Position numbers and translations under genes: made by a program. A stretch of DNA of 64,000 nt, from positions 478,257 to 542,256 of the forward strand of contig NC_020169.2 in assembly GCF_000224145.3 (NCBI RefSeq). The letters run 5' to 3'. The stretch comes from Ciona intestinalis (taxonomy: Eukaryota; Chordata; Ascidiacea; Phlebobranchia; Cionidae). This document shows positions 11,153 to 24,600 of the stretch, one piece after another. The notes under the pieces are model-generated. The model was not told the origin of the DNA and made no database searches. It was given only the letters and a program-made list of their open reading frames with translations. Position 1 is the first letter of the stretch. Each line of letters begins with the position of its first letter.

Positions 11153-12667
11153 TACAATGGGAAACTAAATAAGAGAACAATTGGATTACCTACTTGGATT
11201 AAAACTTTCGACTTACTTCAGACATAAAACTTGTTGAATTCCTTTTATAGTAGTCCTGTCCATTTCAGACTAAAAAACCATAGACCCTAATACATGGAAA
11301 CGAAAGGCACCGCCAAAAATCTGAAAAACTGTTGTGGAAAGTTTTTTGCGTTACTTTGTTTATCTGTGAATAAAACAGGAAACGTATAGTCTGTTAAAGT
11401 TTACTGTTCGCCACGGTTTATAGTTAATTATTTTAGTAAACTATTTTTGCAATTTAATTGTAGAACCGCTGTAAACTAGCAATGTAACTTGGGAAACAAA
11501 AGTTTGTGAGCAACCGAAATACTACTCCCCTGAAGTGATGTCAGCAACAACTGCACTGACACAATACGCTGACTCCACTCTGCGTTGAATGCTGCTCCAC
11601 GATTGCCTTTTTTCACTAATCTCTCGTAATCATTAAAAAGAAAAAAAGCAGTTAATGCAATACGAGAGAGCGTACTATCTTTTCAAACGATGTTGCCCAA
11701 GAAAGCTAATGTACGACGTAAACAGCAGACATGAAAACATGTCTAGTTTACTTTATTTTGAGTTCTTACTCTCATCCGTTTATAATCAAATATTGGTAAA
11801 TAACTAACGTCATAGTCGATTAAGGTATAAACTTGTGAATAAATAGGTCATTTTTTCATTCAACAAGAACCTGTAGTTAAAGAGCATTTGAGGATTTTCG
11901 AACCCTGTACCGAATCAGCGAAGCGTGATGGTGCCTTATGCTCTTCGCTGTGCGCACACACCGCGAATGGCTTCCGTCATAAGACCAGTTTTAACCGGTT
12001 TCAGCCGGTTTACCAGACTATTCCTGTGTTGAAGTCGTGCAATCGGATTGGCGACTACGCGCGCTGGTAACGTTTCGCATTGTGTTGATGACACAGTTTT
12101 AAAAGTGGGAATGTTAGCCACAGTTTTTTGACTAATGTTTATTTTTTTTAGATCATAATGAATCATTTTCAAACATTTGAATAAAATCTGTATGGATTTA
12201 ATAAAAGTAAATATTAGTGTTATGAATATAATAGATTAACTAAAGTATTGTTATTGATAGAAAACTGATATCAGACTTAGTGTTAGATAAAAGAGTTTTT
12301 TGGTTTATAATGTCAATTTTAAAAGTGAATATTAGCAGTGTTTTAGTTTTTTCTGTGATAGGCTATTTTAGTGTTTAAAAAGCAGATATATAGCGAACAG
12401 TATCTTTAAGCATTATGTCCTAAAATAACTTTGTAAGCTAATATTTTATGTTTTATTATTTCAGCATTCTTTTATCAGTAATCATTATCATGTAACTGTT
12501 TATTTTAGTTGTGAAAATGCATTTGAGCAATGTATCAAAATTGGAATAAACCTTTTTCCAACAGTTGTTATTATCAGATTTTATATGTGACTTAAAACAC
12601 AGGTAATTTACCAATACTATAGGCTTTATAATAAATGAAATAATACAAGGTTTATTTATTTTAATAG
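11153..12667. other. Intergenic region, SMARCB1 3' end to zinc-finger gene
   Basis: About 1.5 kb. It begins with the SMARCB1 3' UTR. A distinctly more GC- and CpG-rich patch at about 11890-12080 includes an ATTGG box and ends CGCGCTG|GTAACG, which looks like a splice donor near 12066. It is a reasonable candidate for the promoter and untranslated first exon of the downstream zinc-finger gene, whose first coding exon starts right after an acceptor at 12667. The rest (12080-12660) is AT-rich with no gene seen. Confidence 0.4.
11369..11374 (+). terminator. Poly(A) signal AATAAA for SMARCB1
   Basis: AATAAA lies 217 bases past the SMARCB1 stop, the first canonical signal downstream on the coding strand. 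Confidence 0.5.
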
Positions 12668-12670
12668 AAA

Positions 12671-15600
12671 ATGGCAGATGTGCCTGATATTGAAGAACTC
12701 CTTGCTGCATGGGACGAAGATGCTTCAAAAGCAGACAATAGTAATCTTCCTGTCCAACATGCAATGCAAACACCAGCCATGCTACAAAGTATGCACACCA
12801 ACCCGTTTGATCTGCTTCAAACAGGATCTGTAAATATCAACAGTGGTGTCAATGACAGGATTCAAAGTACCAATCCCAATGGAATGAATGAATGTAAGCG
12901 GTGTAGTAGTATTTTGTTTATTATTAATAATTAAACATTATCAATAAAGAAGTATATTATATATGTCTCCTTTATTATTACCTGAAACAGGCTGAAAGTG
13001 TAATTTTTTTTCCTGTTAAAAGATAGTGATTATTTGTTGGGCTTGTTATTTGTTTAGGCAAGTAGTATTTTGATTTTGTATAACTGCGTCCACATTCCCT
13101 ATAGTTGTTTCACATTAGTTAAATTATCTCCTTTAGATTCATTTCCAATTCCAACACCAACCAATGAAAGGGAGCAGTTTAATCTACCAAGTGGAAACAG
13201 TCTTGGAAGTTTATTTTTATCCTCTGTTGAAGAAGACTTATCAAGCCAAAAGACATTCACCCCACCTAGTGTTACGCAACAGAAATCGACAAAGAATAAA
13301 TCAAAAAAGCAATTAATACGGAAAGCTGATACAGTGGTTACTCATTCACCTATTCATCTAACACCTGACACTTCCACATCAAACTTATCACAGGTTGGAT
13401 TATATAGATTACAATCATATACTGGAAAACTTGTATAAGCTGTCCCAATTGTAATAAAACACAACTCAGATGGAAATCTAAATTTGTTCTTACAGGATGT
13501 AATGCATAAAACCTATTTTATTTTAAATCAAACTAGATTGATATTATTAAACTTGTGCTCTGCTATGTTTTCACAGCAACAGCTTCCATCGAAAAGTCAA
13601 TCATCTTACAGTCAAGGTCAAAATATTCTGCAAGCACCATACAGACCACCATCTGCATCTCGTAATGTTGAAGAATCATATTTAGGTAAGTCATTTTTTA
13701 CATTATTTGCTGTAAATCTGTTCAGTCAATGTTGTATGTTTGTTTTTAAATTGTAGTCTATTTATACTTTTTTTAGCAAAAAATTGTTTGTCTACAAATT
13801 AACAAAGCTGTTGGTAATAAAAATATTATGGTTTTAAATTTAGAGTTATAAATGTTTTATATTAAGTAGCAAGTACAAGTTTGTCCGGTGGTAAAATTTA
13901 GTAACTGTGAAATAAATTGGATTGAAATAACATTTTTTATGTAGGCAGGTGGCTTTACACAACATACATTGTCTAAATTGTTTTCAGAGCAATTTTATGA
14001 TCGTTATGGAACATGTACTGTTGTTACAAAGAGTGTCAAATATGCCGGCTGTAAAAAAAACCTTTTTAACAGTATAAAATCTTGCAGCTGTTCTGATTTA
14101 TTGCATTCTTACACTAGGATTTTATCACAAATATGTACTCTGTACTTATATATTTTTTTAAATATATTAATTTTTTATAAAATATTAATTTTTTATTTAA
14201 TTTGCAGCAAGTCCATCTCCGGAATCATTTGTTAAACCAACATATCACCGCACGCAACCGATTCCACGCCCACAGTCCAACACATCTTGTGATAACTCCT
14301 TCTATCCTGGCAGTGTCCCTCAACCAAGCCCTAGTGGTTCGATTGATTCCAATTTTAATCCAAGAACACCATTATCAAACAACCCCCTTACCCCACAATC
14401 TAACCAGTCGGTTGGTTCACAGCAAAACAGATCAGCAGCAGCCACCCCCCAGCTACAGTTGCAGCACCCAGGAGTGATTGTTGACCCATCATATCCTGGT
14501 ATGCTACCACATGTGCGCACCCCACCACCCCCTATTGTTCCAGATGACCAATCTCATTTACAATACCTCAACACAAGTTCATCACAGATACAGAAAAATA
14601 TGTCTTCTGAAATTTTGGATGATTTACCAACTCCCATTAAATCAGTGTTTGGACTACATGGTAAAGAATATGTAGAATTGATTTACTAATGTGTCTTTTT
14701 ACTGTTTGAAAAAAAAACTCTTTAATTGCTAGCAGTACAAATCAATAATTTGATTTATAACATAAAAAAGTTCAGTTATATTTGACCAAAATTGTTCATA
14801 CTGTATAACATAAAATGGCTGAAAGTCTGACAAATTTATCCCAAATTTTAAGTATCCCAATATAAACTAAGAAAGTAAACAAAGTTGTAACCGTTGGTCA
14901 TATTTCATACAATGACATTTTCCTTCTTCTTTTATAGATAACTATACAGATTTTCAAACTCAACAACCTGTTGGTCTACAATCTACAACCAGAACTTCTA
15001 ATTGGATGGAAGACCCCACAAATCAAGTGTTTACTTCAGGCATGCAAAGTAACGTGGAAAGGACAGGTTATACATTCACTCAGCAACATAACACTGGAAT
15101 AAATAATCAAGGACATAATTTTCACATGACAAACTCCTCAGCTGGCTTGACATCAACTCAGAGTCAGTTGTTGGACAGTTTAACATCAAAGAAAAACAAT
15201 AAACCGAATAATGCCAAGTCCTCATTACCACATATGTTCAGTGATATAAGTGGACTGCAACAGACCAGTAATTATCAATTAAATCTTGGAACTGACCAAA
15301 AGCAGCAAATTCAGAATCCGAAAAGTAAAACTTTAAATTTATTGGGACAAGCAGAAAGTGGAATTAAACAAGTAAGATTGTTGTGTGGGTTTGGCTAAAC
15401 ATTATTTTTGTTTTCCTTTTGTTACAGAGCGAGTAAGAAATTAAATAGCGAATAAAAACCTAAAACGTAAATTTACCTAAAATTGGAATAATAGCATCTT
15501 GTGATACTTCCGTAACCCCCAACCACCTTGAAGCTATAAATAAAAATCACAGGATTCACAGACCAAATAGGCTGCTGTTATTTACATTGAAAAGCTTTGC

Positions 15601-18600
15601 TATAGCTTCTAGTTTTTCAAAATTTAAAGGCCAATTGGTAATTACCTTTATTGAACAATTTGTAATTTATATTTTTTTCAGTTTTATTCACAATCTTCTG
15701 CATACGAAGCTGTGAGTCCAATTAGTGATTATTCCAATTCACCCTTACCTGGATTTAGTGATTCAAAGTAACACATATTGATAATAATACTAAACTAAAT
15801 AAATGATTATGTCTACGTAACTATTACTAGCTAGCACAGTGAATCTCAAGCTTTGTGCTGTGGAATTAACTTAGGTCTGCTATGTAGTTAACACTAATTA
15901 AAGGTAATTAAAAAAATACTTAAGCATGTGTTGTGTATGACGGTCATGAACCTAAAAAATATGAAAAATCAAAAATAAATTAATTGTTTACCTATGAGAT
16001 TGACTTTGGAGCATAACTTGGTTTGGCCTAGGATTTCAAATATTAGGTAATGTTTAAAAATACAGCCTATATAGTTTATAAGTATCTAGTTGGTACATTG
16101 CATTATAACTTTTTATTTTATTTATTTTTTTTTATTTTAGTGTTACTTCCAAAGCAACATCAACTGCATCAGGTCATCACTCAATCGGCATTGATGAAAG
16201 CTTTATCAACATTTCATCTTTTTTAAATGACTCTGCTGGGAAAGACAAGGATGATAAAAAAAGTCTTGGAAATGACAATATTAATATTGTAAATGCTGAT
16301 GAAACGACAAAATTTGGACCACTCGCACGAAGACGTAGTGCCAGTGCAGAGCGCAAGGCAAATGAAAATACAAAGTCTATTAATAAGTCGCATGGTTTAA
16401 ACTTGGATGATGATTTCGGATTTGACCAAGATGAACCTACCATACGTCTCCCTATGAAACTAACAAGCAATTTGGAACCTCAGAACAAACCTTTGGAAAG
16501 TGTTCCAAATCCTTTGCCATTGCAGAGAGAGAGTTATTCTGATCAGTCAGTTTATGATTCTGTTCAAGAATTGGCTGCATTGCAACAGAAACAGAAGTCA
16601 CTAATGCAGAAGTTGAATGCTTCACGGAATAAACCTCAACCACAGAAAGCTTTCCGTAATGTGTATCGTCCCCCACCATCAACCACGACCAACAACACTA
16701 CAACAGTTGATAACACAACATCAAACAAGCAGACTAAATCAAGAAAACCTGCAAAGTCAAATGCATGGACAAATGAGCCAAGTAATTTATTAACTGGACC
16801 AAATGTTCCGGTTACAACAATCAACTCTGGTTTACCAATACAATCAAAGCTGCCACAATTTTCTCATCCGTTAAAAACACAAGCGGATACCCATCTAAAT
16901 TTAAAGTCTATGCCTTTCCATCAGGATAACTTTTTAGCAGCACACAAAATGGAAAAAGCTTTCCAGCATCACACAGAGCAGGCAAGTGTTTCGTTCCAAC
17001 CAGTATCGACAACCAAGCAGTCTCATCCTATACCACAAGTTCAATATACACAAAACAACTTTCAACAATTTATAAACAATTCATTTACCCCACCTGTTGC
17101 TTCAAATGCACAAAAGAATCAGCCAAATACTGTTACTTCAACTACATCAACATATGTGTATAGGCACACACCAGCAAGTGTGCTTTCAAATAAGAAAGCA
17201 GCATCGGCATCTAACACTTACACTGGAAACAGAGACCATCAAGTATCAACAACTTCAAAAACATTTGATCAATCTGTCCCAGTCCCAGTACCAGTATCAG
17301 GAAAACTATCAAATCCCTTATCCATACACACACTGCCTCAGTCAACCCCTTTAACTCAGTTATCAAAATTACCGCTGTCAGAAAATCCAGACTTGTTATC
17401 AAGCAATAACATTTGGGGGCAGAGTAACCTTACTCATTCAAGCTTACCTCCAGTAGAAATAAACAAACCAGATGTTCTTAACTGGTCCAAACTCCCTTGG
17501 GCTTCTGTATCTAGCTCTACACAAACACTGACCAAAACCTTGTCACAAGACCTGGATGAAATGTTATCCTCAAAATCTACAACCATTGTTGGTGGGGCAA
17601 AGGAAAACAACAAGTCAAAAGTAAACTCCTCAAGTTCGTTAAATACAAACTTTAGTTTAAAAGTCCCTCATTCTGAACCACATACGGACTCCTTATTTAA
17701 ATCTGTACCTGACCATGTCAAACTACCAGACATGTCACAAATTCAACTCGACTATGCTGGCCACAATGCTCAAATATGTTCAGTAACCGATACAAAAACT
17801 TCTGAAACCTTACGTTCAACTGCTGCTCTGAGCAATATTGGCATGGCTGGTTTGTGGAACCAGTCAAGTGTCACACATCCTGGGTTTGAAAAAAACCTGC
17901 CATATCCTTACTTTTTGGACCAACATAATTTCCCACCCTCTGTGCTCCATACAGCTACAACATCTCCATCTTTGTTCCATTACCATTCATCCACTCCATC
18001 TCAAAGTACGATTCCACACACTACAAATCCTCCTCACTCACTAATGCATGGGGTAAACTCACAATTCTACCACCACCCTCATACATCCAACCCACCAGAC
18101 TTCTCTGCACATCACACTTCTAAAATGTTTGAACCACCATCTAACTTGCTGCCCTCAACAAAAGCTGATGCTTTTCATAGTATGATCTTACCAGATAAAG
18201 AGGCTGTTAAAAAATCATTAGAAGTTTTAAGAAAAACTCAAGAGAGAATAAACAGACAACCTGAAGCTGCACCCATAAATATAGCTGCCTGCACTACTCC
18301 TGCAACTTCGGTGGAAGTTAAGGCTAAGCCACCAACATATGAGCAGTCAGTTTCTAACCAATTTTTGCCACAATTTACAAAAAGTATCCAATCTACATTA
18401 GAAAGAATAGAACAAAAGAATAGCCCAGTACCGGTTATATCATCTGCGAATGGACACGAGGTTTCAACTTATCCCAACACTACCACAATAACTGAGACAT
18501 TTTTTTCTAAACCTACAGTTTCAGTTAATGAAGCTCCACCCCCCAATAAACCCCTGAATTTTTCAATATCAAAAAATGATGTTCCTGTTTGTTTAACCAC

Positions 18601-21600
18601 AAGTTCCATGCCAACAAGTGTTTCGGAAGCTACCATTGCTGCTCCAGTTGCATTTCAATTGACCAAGAGTTTACCTGCAATTAAAACAGATGTTGTATCA
18701 TCTGCACCCAGTACTGTTTCTATTTTGCATGACAAGACCTACCATGGACCGAAGAAAAAGCATATTTTAGAAAAGTATTCACAGCAAAACATCCAAAACA
18801 GTGGAGTGAGTGTAACCAGCGTGCCTTCTGTGTCCACGGTGCTAAAGCAAAACATTGCAAGTGTTACTGGAGCAGAGAAGAAACCTGGTCGAAAATCAAC
18901 AAAGGCTAGAAAACCTTCTGCTGACAAGAGGTCTACACAACCTGAGAAACCTACAATACAAACTAAAACCATTGAAGTTGCGAAAACAAGTGAAACAAAA
19001 CCGGTAATAAATGACAAAAGTAGTGTTGCTGAACCAGAAATCAAACAAGCGACAGGAAACTTGAAAAATGTTTCTGATTCTAATTCATTGTCTAGAGATA
19101 AAGAACAATCTGCAGGAATATTTTCTTTGTTTGATTCGTTGCTACAAGAAGCATCTCAGTCTGCTTCAAAAAGTTTGAAAAAACCACAAGTTACTGAGCC
19201 AGAACAAACTAAACCTACTATATCTGTAGAAAAAACAGTTTCTAACCCAAGTACAAAAAGTACAAATACAATATCTTCTGTTATTAACACTATTACCACT
19301 GTTGCTTCTGATAAAAGTGTTCAAAAATCTAACATTGCTTCTGTACAAAATAGAAGCCCTGCTACTTTTCCATTTAAAAGAAGACATGTTCGAAACAACC
19401 TTAATCCTACAACTGTAACACCCACCACGCAAGCTACAGAAGTTAAATCTCAGAATATAAAACCAAAAGTTACAGTTGCTACTACTGAAAACATTGTAAT
19501 ATCAAATGTTGAGGAACATGCAAAAGTTTCAAGTGCTGCTAATTCTGAACCTGTAGAACCCAAAGAACAAACTCCTGCCGTAAAACTGGATTCTGAAGAT
19601 AAAAGCACGTCCAGTAATTTAAACCTAAAAACTCAAGTTAGTGGTAGCAGGTTAAAACTCCGTATTGTTGCTTTTCGTTCATCTAGTGGAAAAGTCATCC
19701 ACCAAGCATCAAGAGTTGGTCCTAGTTTTCCAGAAGAAGATGAAGATGGTTTACAGAGAGGTAAATCGAAAAAGAAAACAAAGAAGCAAAAGCGGAAGAA
19801 AAAGCGCAGAAGGACTTCTTCATCCAGCAGCGAAGATTCTGTAAAAATTGCACCAACTATTGTTTCAAAACCAGCAAAAAAATCAGTCAATCAGTTCCCC
19901 TACAGTTCGGTTGATGAACTCAACCCACCTGCAGCATCGTGTAGTAATAATGATTCCGAGGCAAGTGTTGGTTCTGGTAAAGTAAAGAAAAGAAAAAAGG
20001 GTGTTGGTCTAAACAAACAGGTTTTGAATCCTCCATTAAAGCGAATTAGAACAACCAGCTCAGGTGTTGCTAGTGACAAGGACAAGTCAAAATCCAAGCA
20101 AAAAAAATCTCAAATATCTACGCCCCGATATAAATGCAAACCCAGCCAAGGTTCGACATCTACAACATCATCTGCAGCATTTGGTAGAGAACCAGGCAAA
20201 CTGCCATTATATTTAAATGCATCAGTAAACCAGTCTACTTCTGCGGGTTCAAACCCAGTCCCAACAATCCAGTTGCTTCCACGACCAGTGTGTAAACCCT
20301 CAGTGAAAGTCACTTCATCTCCTTCCATTTCTTCCACAGCACAGGGAAAGATCGTCAGTGTAAAACTGCCCATCGTATCACCAAAAACTCCACAGGCACA
20401 AATCATGCCAAAAACCTCTTTAGGTGGAGTTCGGTATGTTATCAAAACATCTCAAACAGTTTCTGCACTAAGTACAGCTCAGCGTGTTATTATACCAAAA
20501 GCAACCTGTTCATCATTTACAGTTGGGAAAGCAGCTGTTCTTACTGTATGTGCTGCGACCACATCATATCAAAGTACGGTTTCGCCCAGCGAAAGTAATT
20601 CACAATACAGACAAATAGTAGTCTCTCCGACCCAACCTGTTATTATGAAGCGTTTCCCTTTTGCACTTCTTCCGAAAGCATCAGTTACAGTTTGTACACA
20701 CACCTCCCCAGCCAAAGCATCCACATTAAATAACTCCATGTGTAATGTAACTTTCACTTCACCGATGACAAAAGTTACAAGCTCACCATTAGCTCCCAAG
20801 ATATTAATTTCACCAACTTCATCAAATGTTCCGGTCAAATCAGTCAGTGATCTGTTGATAAAAGATATATCAGAATCAAAGTATGAAGCCAAAGCCCCTG
20901 GCGATACTTGCTTTCAGGTAGATATTTTATAAAATTATAAAATTCATGTTTAATGGTGCAACCTGAATGTTGAATATTTACCCCATTGAAAGTCAATATG
21001 AAAAAATATGTTTTATTTTATGCCTAGAATAACAGTTTATGAATTTTTTTTAACCTTAACATGTACTATATTTCAGGCTGCCTTTTCCAAACTGATCAGC
21101 AGTCCCAACCCATTGGAAAAATATGTTCCACCACTAATGCCTTCTCATTTACTACCTGGTTTAATTGATCTTGAAAATTTTCGCTGTTTTGAATGTGGAG
21201 ACACATTTTTATTTAACTCAAGTCTTCAACATCATTATTCAAGAAGAAGTATTACTGTCAAAGTTAGTACAAGTAGCATAAATTTGTTTTTGAAGTAAGG
21301 GGCCATGTAAGTCTGGCACACTCCCATGAACTATCACCAAACACTCCTTCTCAGTCAGTGGAATGCAGGTTTTCATATAGATAGGGCCTCGAAAAAAAGC
21401 CTTCATATAGATAGGGCGCCTTGTTTTAAATCTAAATTGTGGTTTTGCCCTGTTGAATAAGTTAATTGCCAAATTTTAATACTTTTGTTCCGTGATCTTG
21501 GTTTACCTTTTCGCAAAAGTCATATCTTATGTTAATATGATATTATTTTCCCAGGTTCGTTGTGTGCAATGCAATCGTATGTTGATGTTTTTCAACAAAT

Positions 21601-24600
21601 GTGAGATACTAAAACATGCCCGGGAGCATAGTGATCGTGGGGATGTAATGCAATTCAATGGAGCACATCTTACCCCAATACCCCTCCATTTATGCCAACC
21701 AAGGACTAAAGAATATTTCCTTCAACAAGCAGAAGAAAGAGAGCAGCAGAAGGATCATGGAGAAGTATTTGTAAGTTTTATTATTAAGTGTTTATGCTAT
21801 ATAATTGATCAGTTGTTTTTGTTCCTTTGTTTCTACTTTCTATGTAAAATTCAATACTAAAACTTGAAACTGTTGGTCACAAAAGTTGGAGTAATTTTAC
21901 ATGGCTGTTTTAAAAACTAATCATAATTTGATACCACTTAATCATGGACTAAATATTATTAACCTAAATTCATACTGTTTTAACTTGTAACCATGCATTC
22001 TACAGACATGCACCGAATGTAAGTTCAATTGCTCAAACCAAGCAGTGCTTGATCAACATTTTCAGGAGAGGGCAGCAGAGTGGTACACATGTGACATATG
22101 CAGACTTGAACTACACAACCAATGTTCATTTTCTGCTCATATGAGAATGCATAAAAGAGTCCCACCTCATACATGCCCAGAGTGTGGCCAAAGCTTTGAT
22201 GGGTGAGTGTTTACATTATGGATTTAAAGTAATGAAATTGGTTTTATTCATATCACTGCTTGTGTATATTATTACAGCAATGGTATGGACTTTAATCTTC
22301 ATCTAAGAATCCAGTGCTTTCACTTGAGTCGTGTGTCTTGTTTCAAATGCAAATTATGTAATGTATTGTTTCTTACTGATGACCAGCTCCGGAACCATCT
22401 CAGGGTAACAAATATAATATTCGTCATATACAAGTGAAAATTAAAGCAATTTTTTGCAGATAAATCATGCACAAGTGTTTTACAAATGTCGTGAATGTCC
22501 GATGGCTTTCAAAACAATTGCGAATATAAGCAACCATCAAAGGTGGGGTAATCAATTTTACATCTAATCCCGTGATTTCACCATATATACTAAATAAACC
22601 CTTTTTCTCAGAAGTCACGGCCCTCTTATTATTCTTATACATCTTCAATTACCTTTTCTTTTATTTAACATTTTTTTAAAATTGTTTTTAAATTACAGAA
22701 CTGCTCACAATCAAACACCTGAACCAATGAACACATTGAAAACCATTTATAAATGCCCATTATGCGATTCAGTGTTTACAGACTGCAGTCATTCTCAACA
22801 GCTTTTTGTGCTACATAAGCATTTTGATAGCCACATCACATCTCTAAGGATTACTGCATATAAGGTTGATTTAGTTATATTCAGTCAGTAAAAGTTACAT
22901 TGCTTCTCTAATTAGCTGGTCTAATTGGAGAAAGTATTTTACAACTTTTTTTATCTATATGTAAATATATATAGATATATTAGGGAAAGATGGGTCACCT
23001 TTTTATTCTATTTTCTCGTCCCATTTAGTAGTAAACAAAAGTTATTCAAAGAATTATAAAACTGTATCCTCACGACTCCCATAGACCCTTGTTCATTATT
23101 TAAAACACGATCAGGATATTTGGATATTATGTGATGGTGTCCCATCTTCTCCCACCCTACTGTATATTTTTTTAATTAAAAGTCTGACTGAATAAGCACA
23201 AAAAGTAGACAACAGAAATACAATGGTTGTAAGACAATCCTCCATTGAACAAAGGGGGGGGGGGAATGGTGATAATGTGCAGATGGTAGTTAATAGAAAA
23301 AAGAAAACTATAAAGCCTATTTTTCACATGTCAGATGTACAATGCATAGAACTGTATTTTTGTGGTTTTAACATCATTAAAAGGAAGGAATAGATAGTTA
23401 AGTTCCTGCTAATCAGGATATGGATAATCAAGCAAGGATTCCTAGTTTTTTATGTTTGATGTAAATACTCTAGATTTGGTCAAATTAGAAGTGTTTGGCA
23501 TTTACTGCTAAAATATTGATTTCGACTTTACAATTTGGTTTGTTATTTATTTTTAAAAAATGAGGACACTGGTCAAGTGTATGAGAATTAGGAATGTTTA
23601 AGAATGAATGACCAAGCTGCAAAGTATTGCCGTGACAGTTCTGTGAAAATTCAAATCAGAATGTGTTTTTCTAATCCGACAAAAGTTGCTTGGCCACATG
23701 TGATCCTAAATAATCCATTTTAAACTAATAATTAAGCAAATCTGCAGTGCTACTTGTGCAGTAACGTGAGTGAAAGAAAGTCATCGTTGCGCGACCATCT
23801 ACGCAACATACATGAAGTTTCATCGTTAACAGAAGTTGCCAATAAACTGGATCTTAGCAACACACTTGATGATGCTAGACAAAACCAAGGTAATCATAAT
23901 ATTTTTATAATATATCATATATGTGCACAAGCTTAGTATAATGTTATGTATTTGGGATTGTTTGTTACTCCCCTATAAAATTCATTATTTGCAATTTGTC
24001 ATGCTGCAGTGGTTCAGCCTTCTTTATATATTCCCTTTTTCCTTTTCCTCTCTCCCTCTCTCTCATGTGTTTGACCTTGTTAGTCATTCTAACCAAGCTG
24101 TTGTACTGTAATGAGCTGTGTTAAAGTACAGGTTAATTAACTCAACACTATTGTATAGATCGTAAGCAAATACCTGATAGCAGCAAGGATGGAGAAGTGA
24201 TTTTAAAAAAGAAATCAGACAAGGTTACATATTATAGACCTGTGTTCAGTAAACAACTTATTTAAACATACTGTTTACAGAAAGGGAGAAAATCAATTAT
24301 GGAAACACCCAACCGGCAGACACCGAGGTAGTGTGTGGTAATATTACCTTTTAATAAACTGTTTTGTGAAAATACACATTTTGGAGTGGCATCTGATTTA
24401 AACAGTCGTGCAGAAAATACTGTCATGTTTGTTGGTTTTTAAAAGTAGTGTCAAAGTAGACTTAATAGCAGTCATGTGTGCATGTGTAGTACTCCAAATT
24501 AATGCAAACAAATTTGGTTCTCGGCTCAAAATACACTTTTTTATTTAATTTGTGTAGTTTGGCTCCCCCTGGTGATGAGGAATCGGATTCTTCTTCGTCT

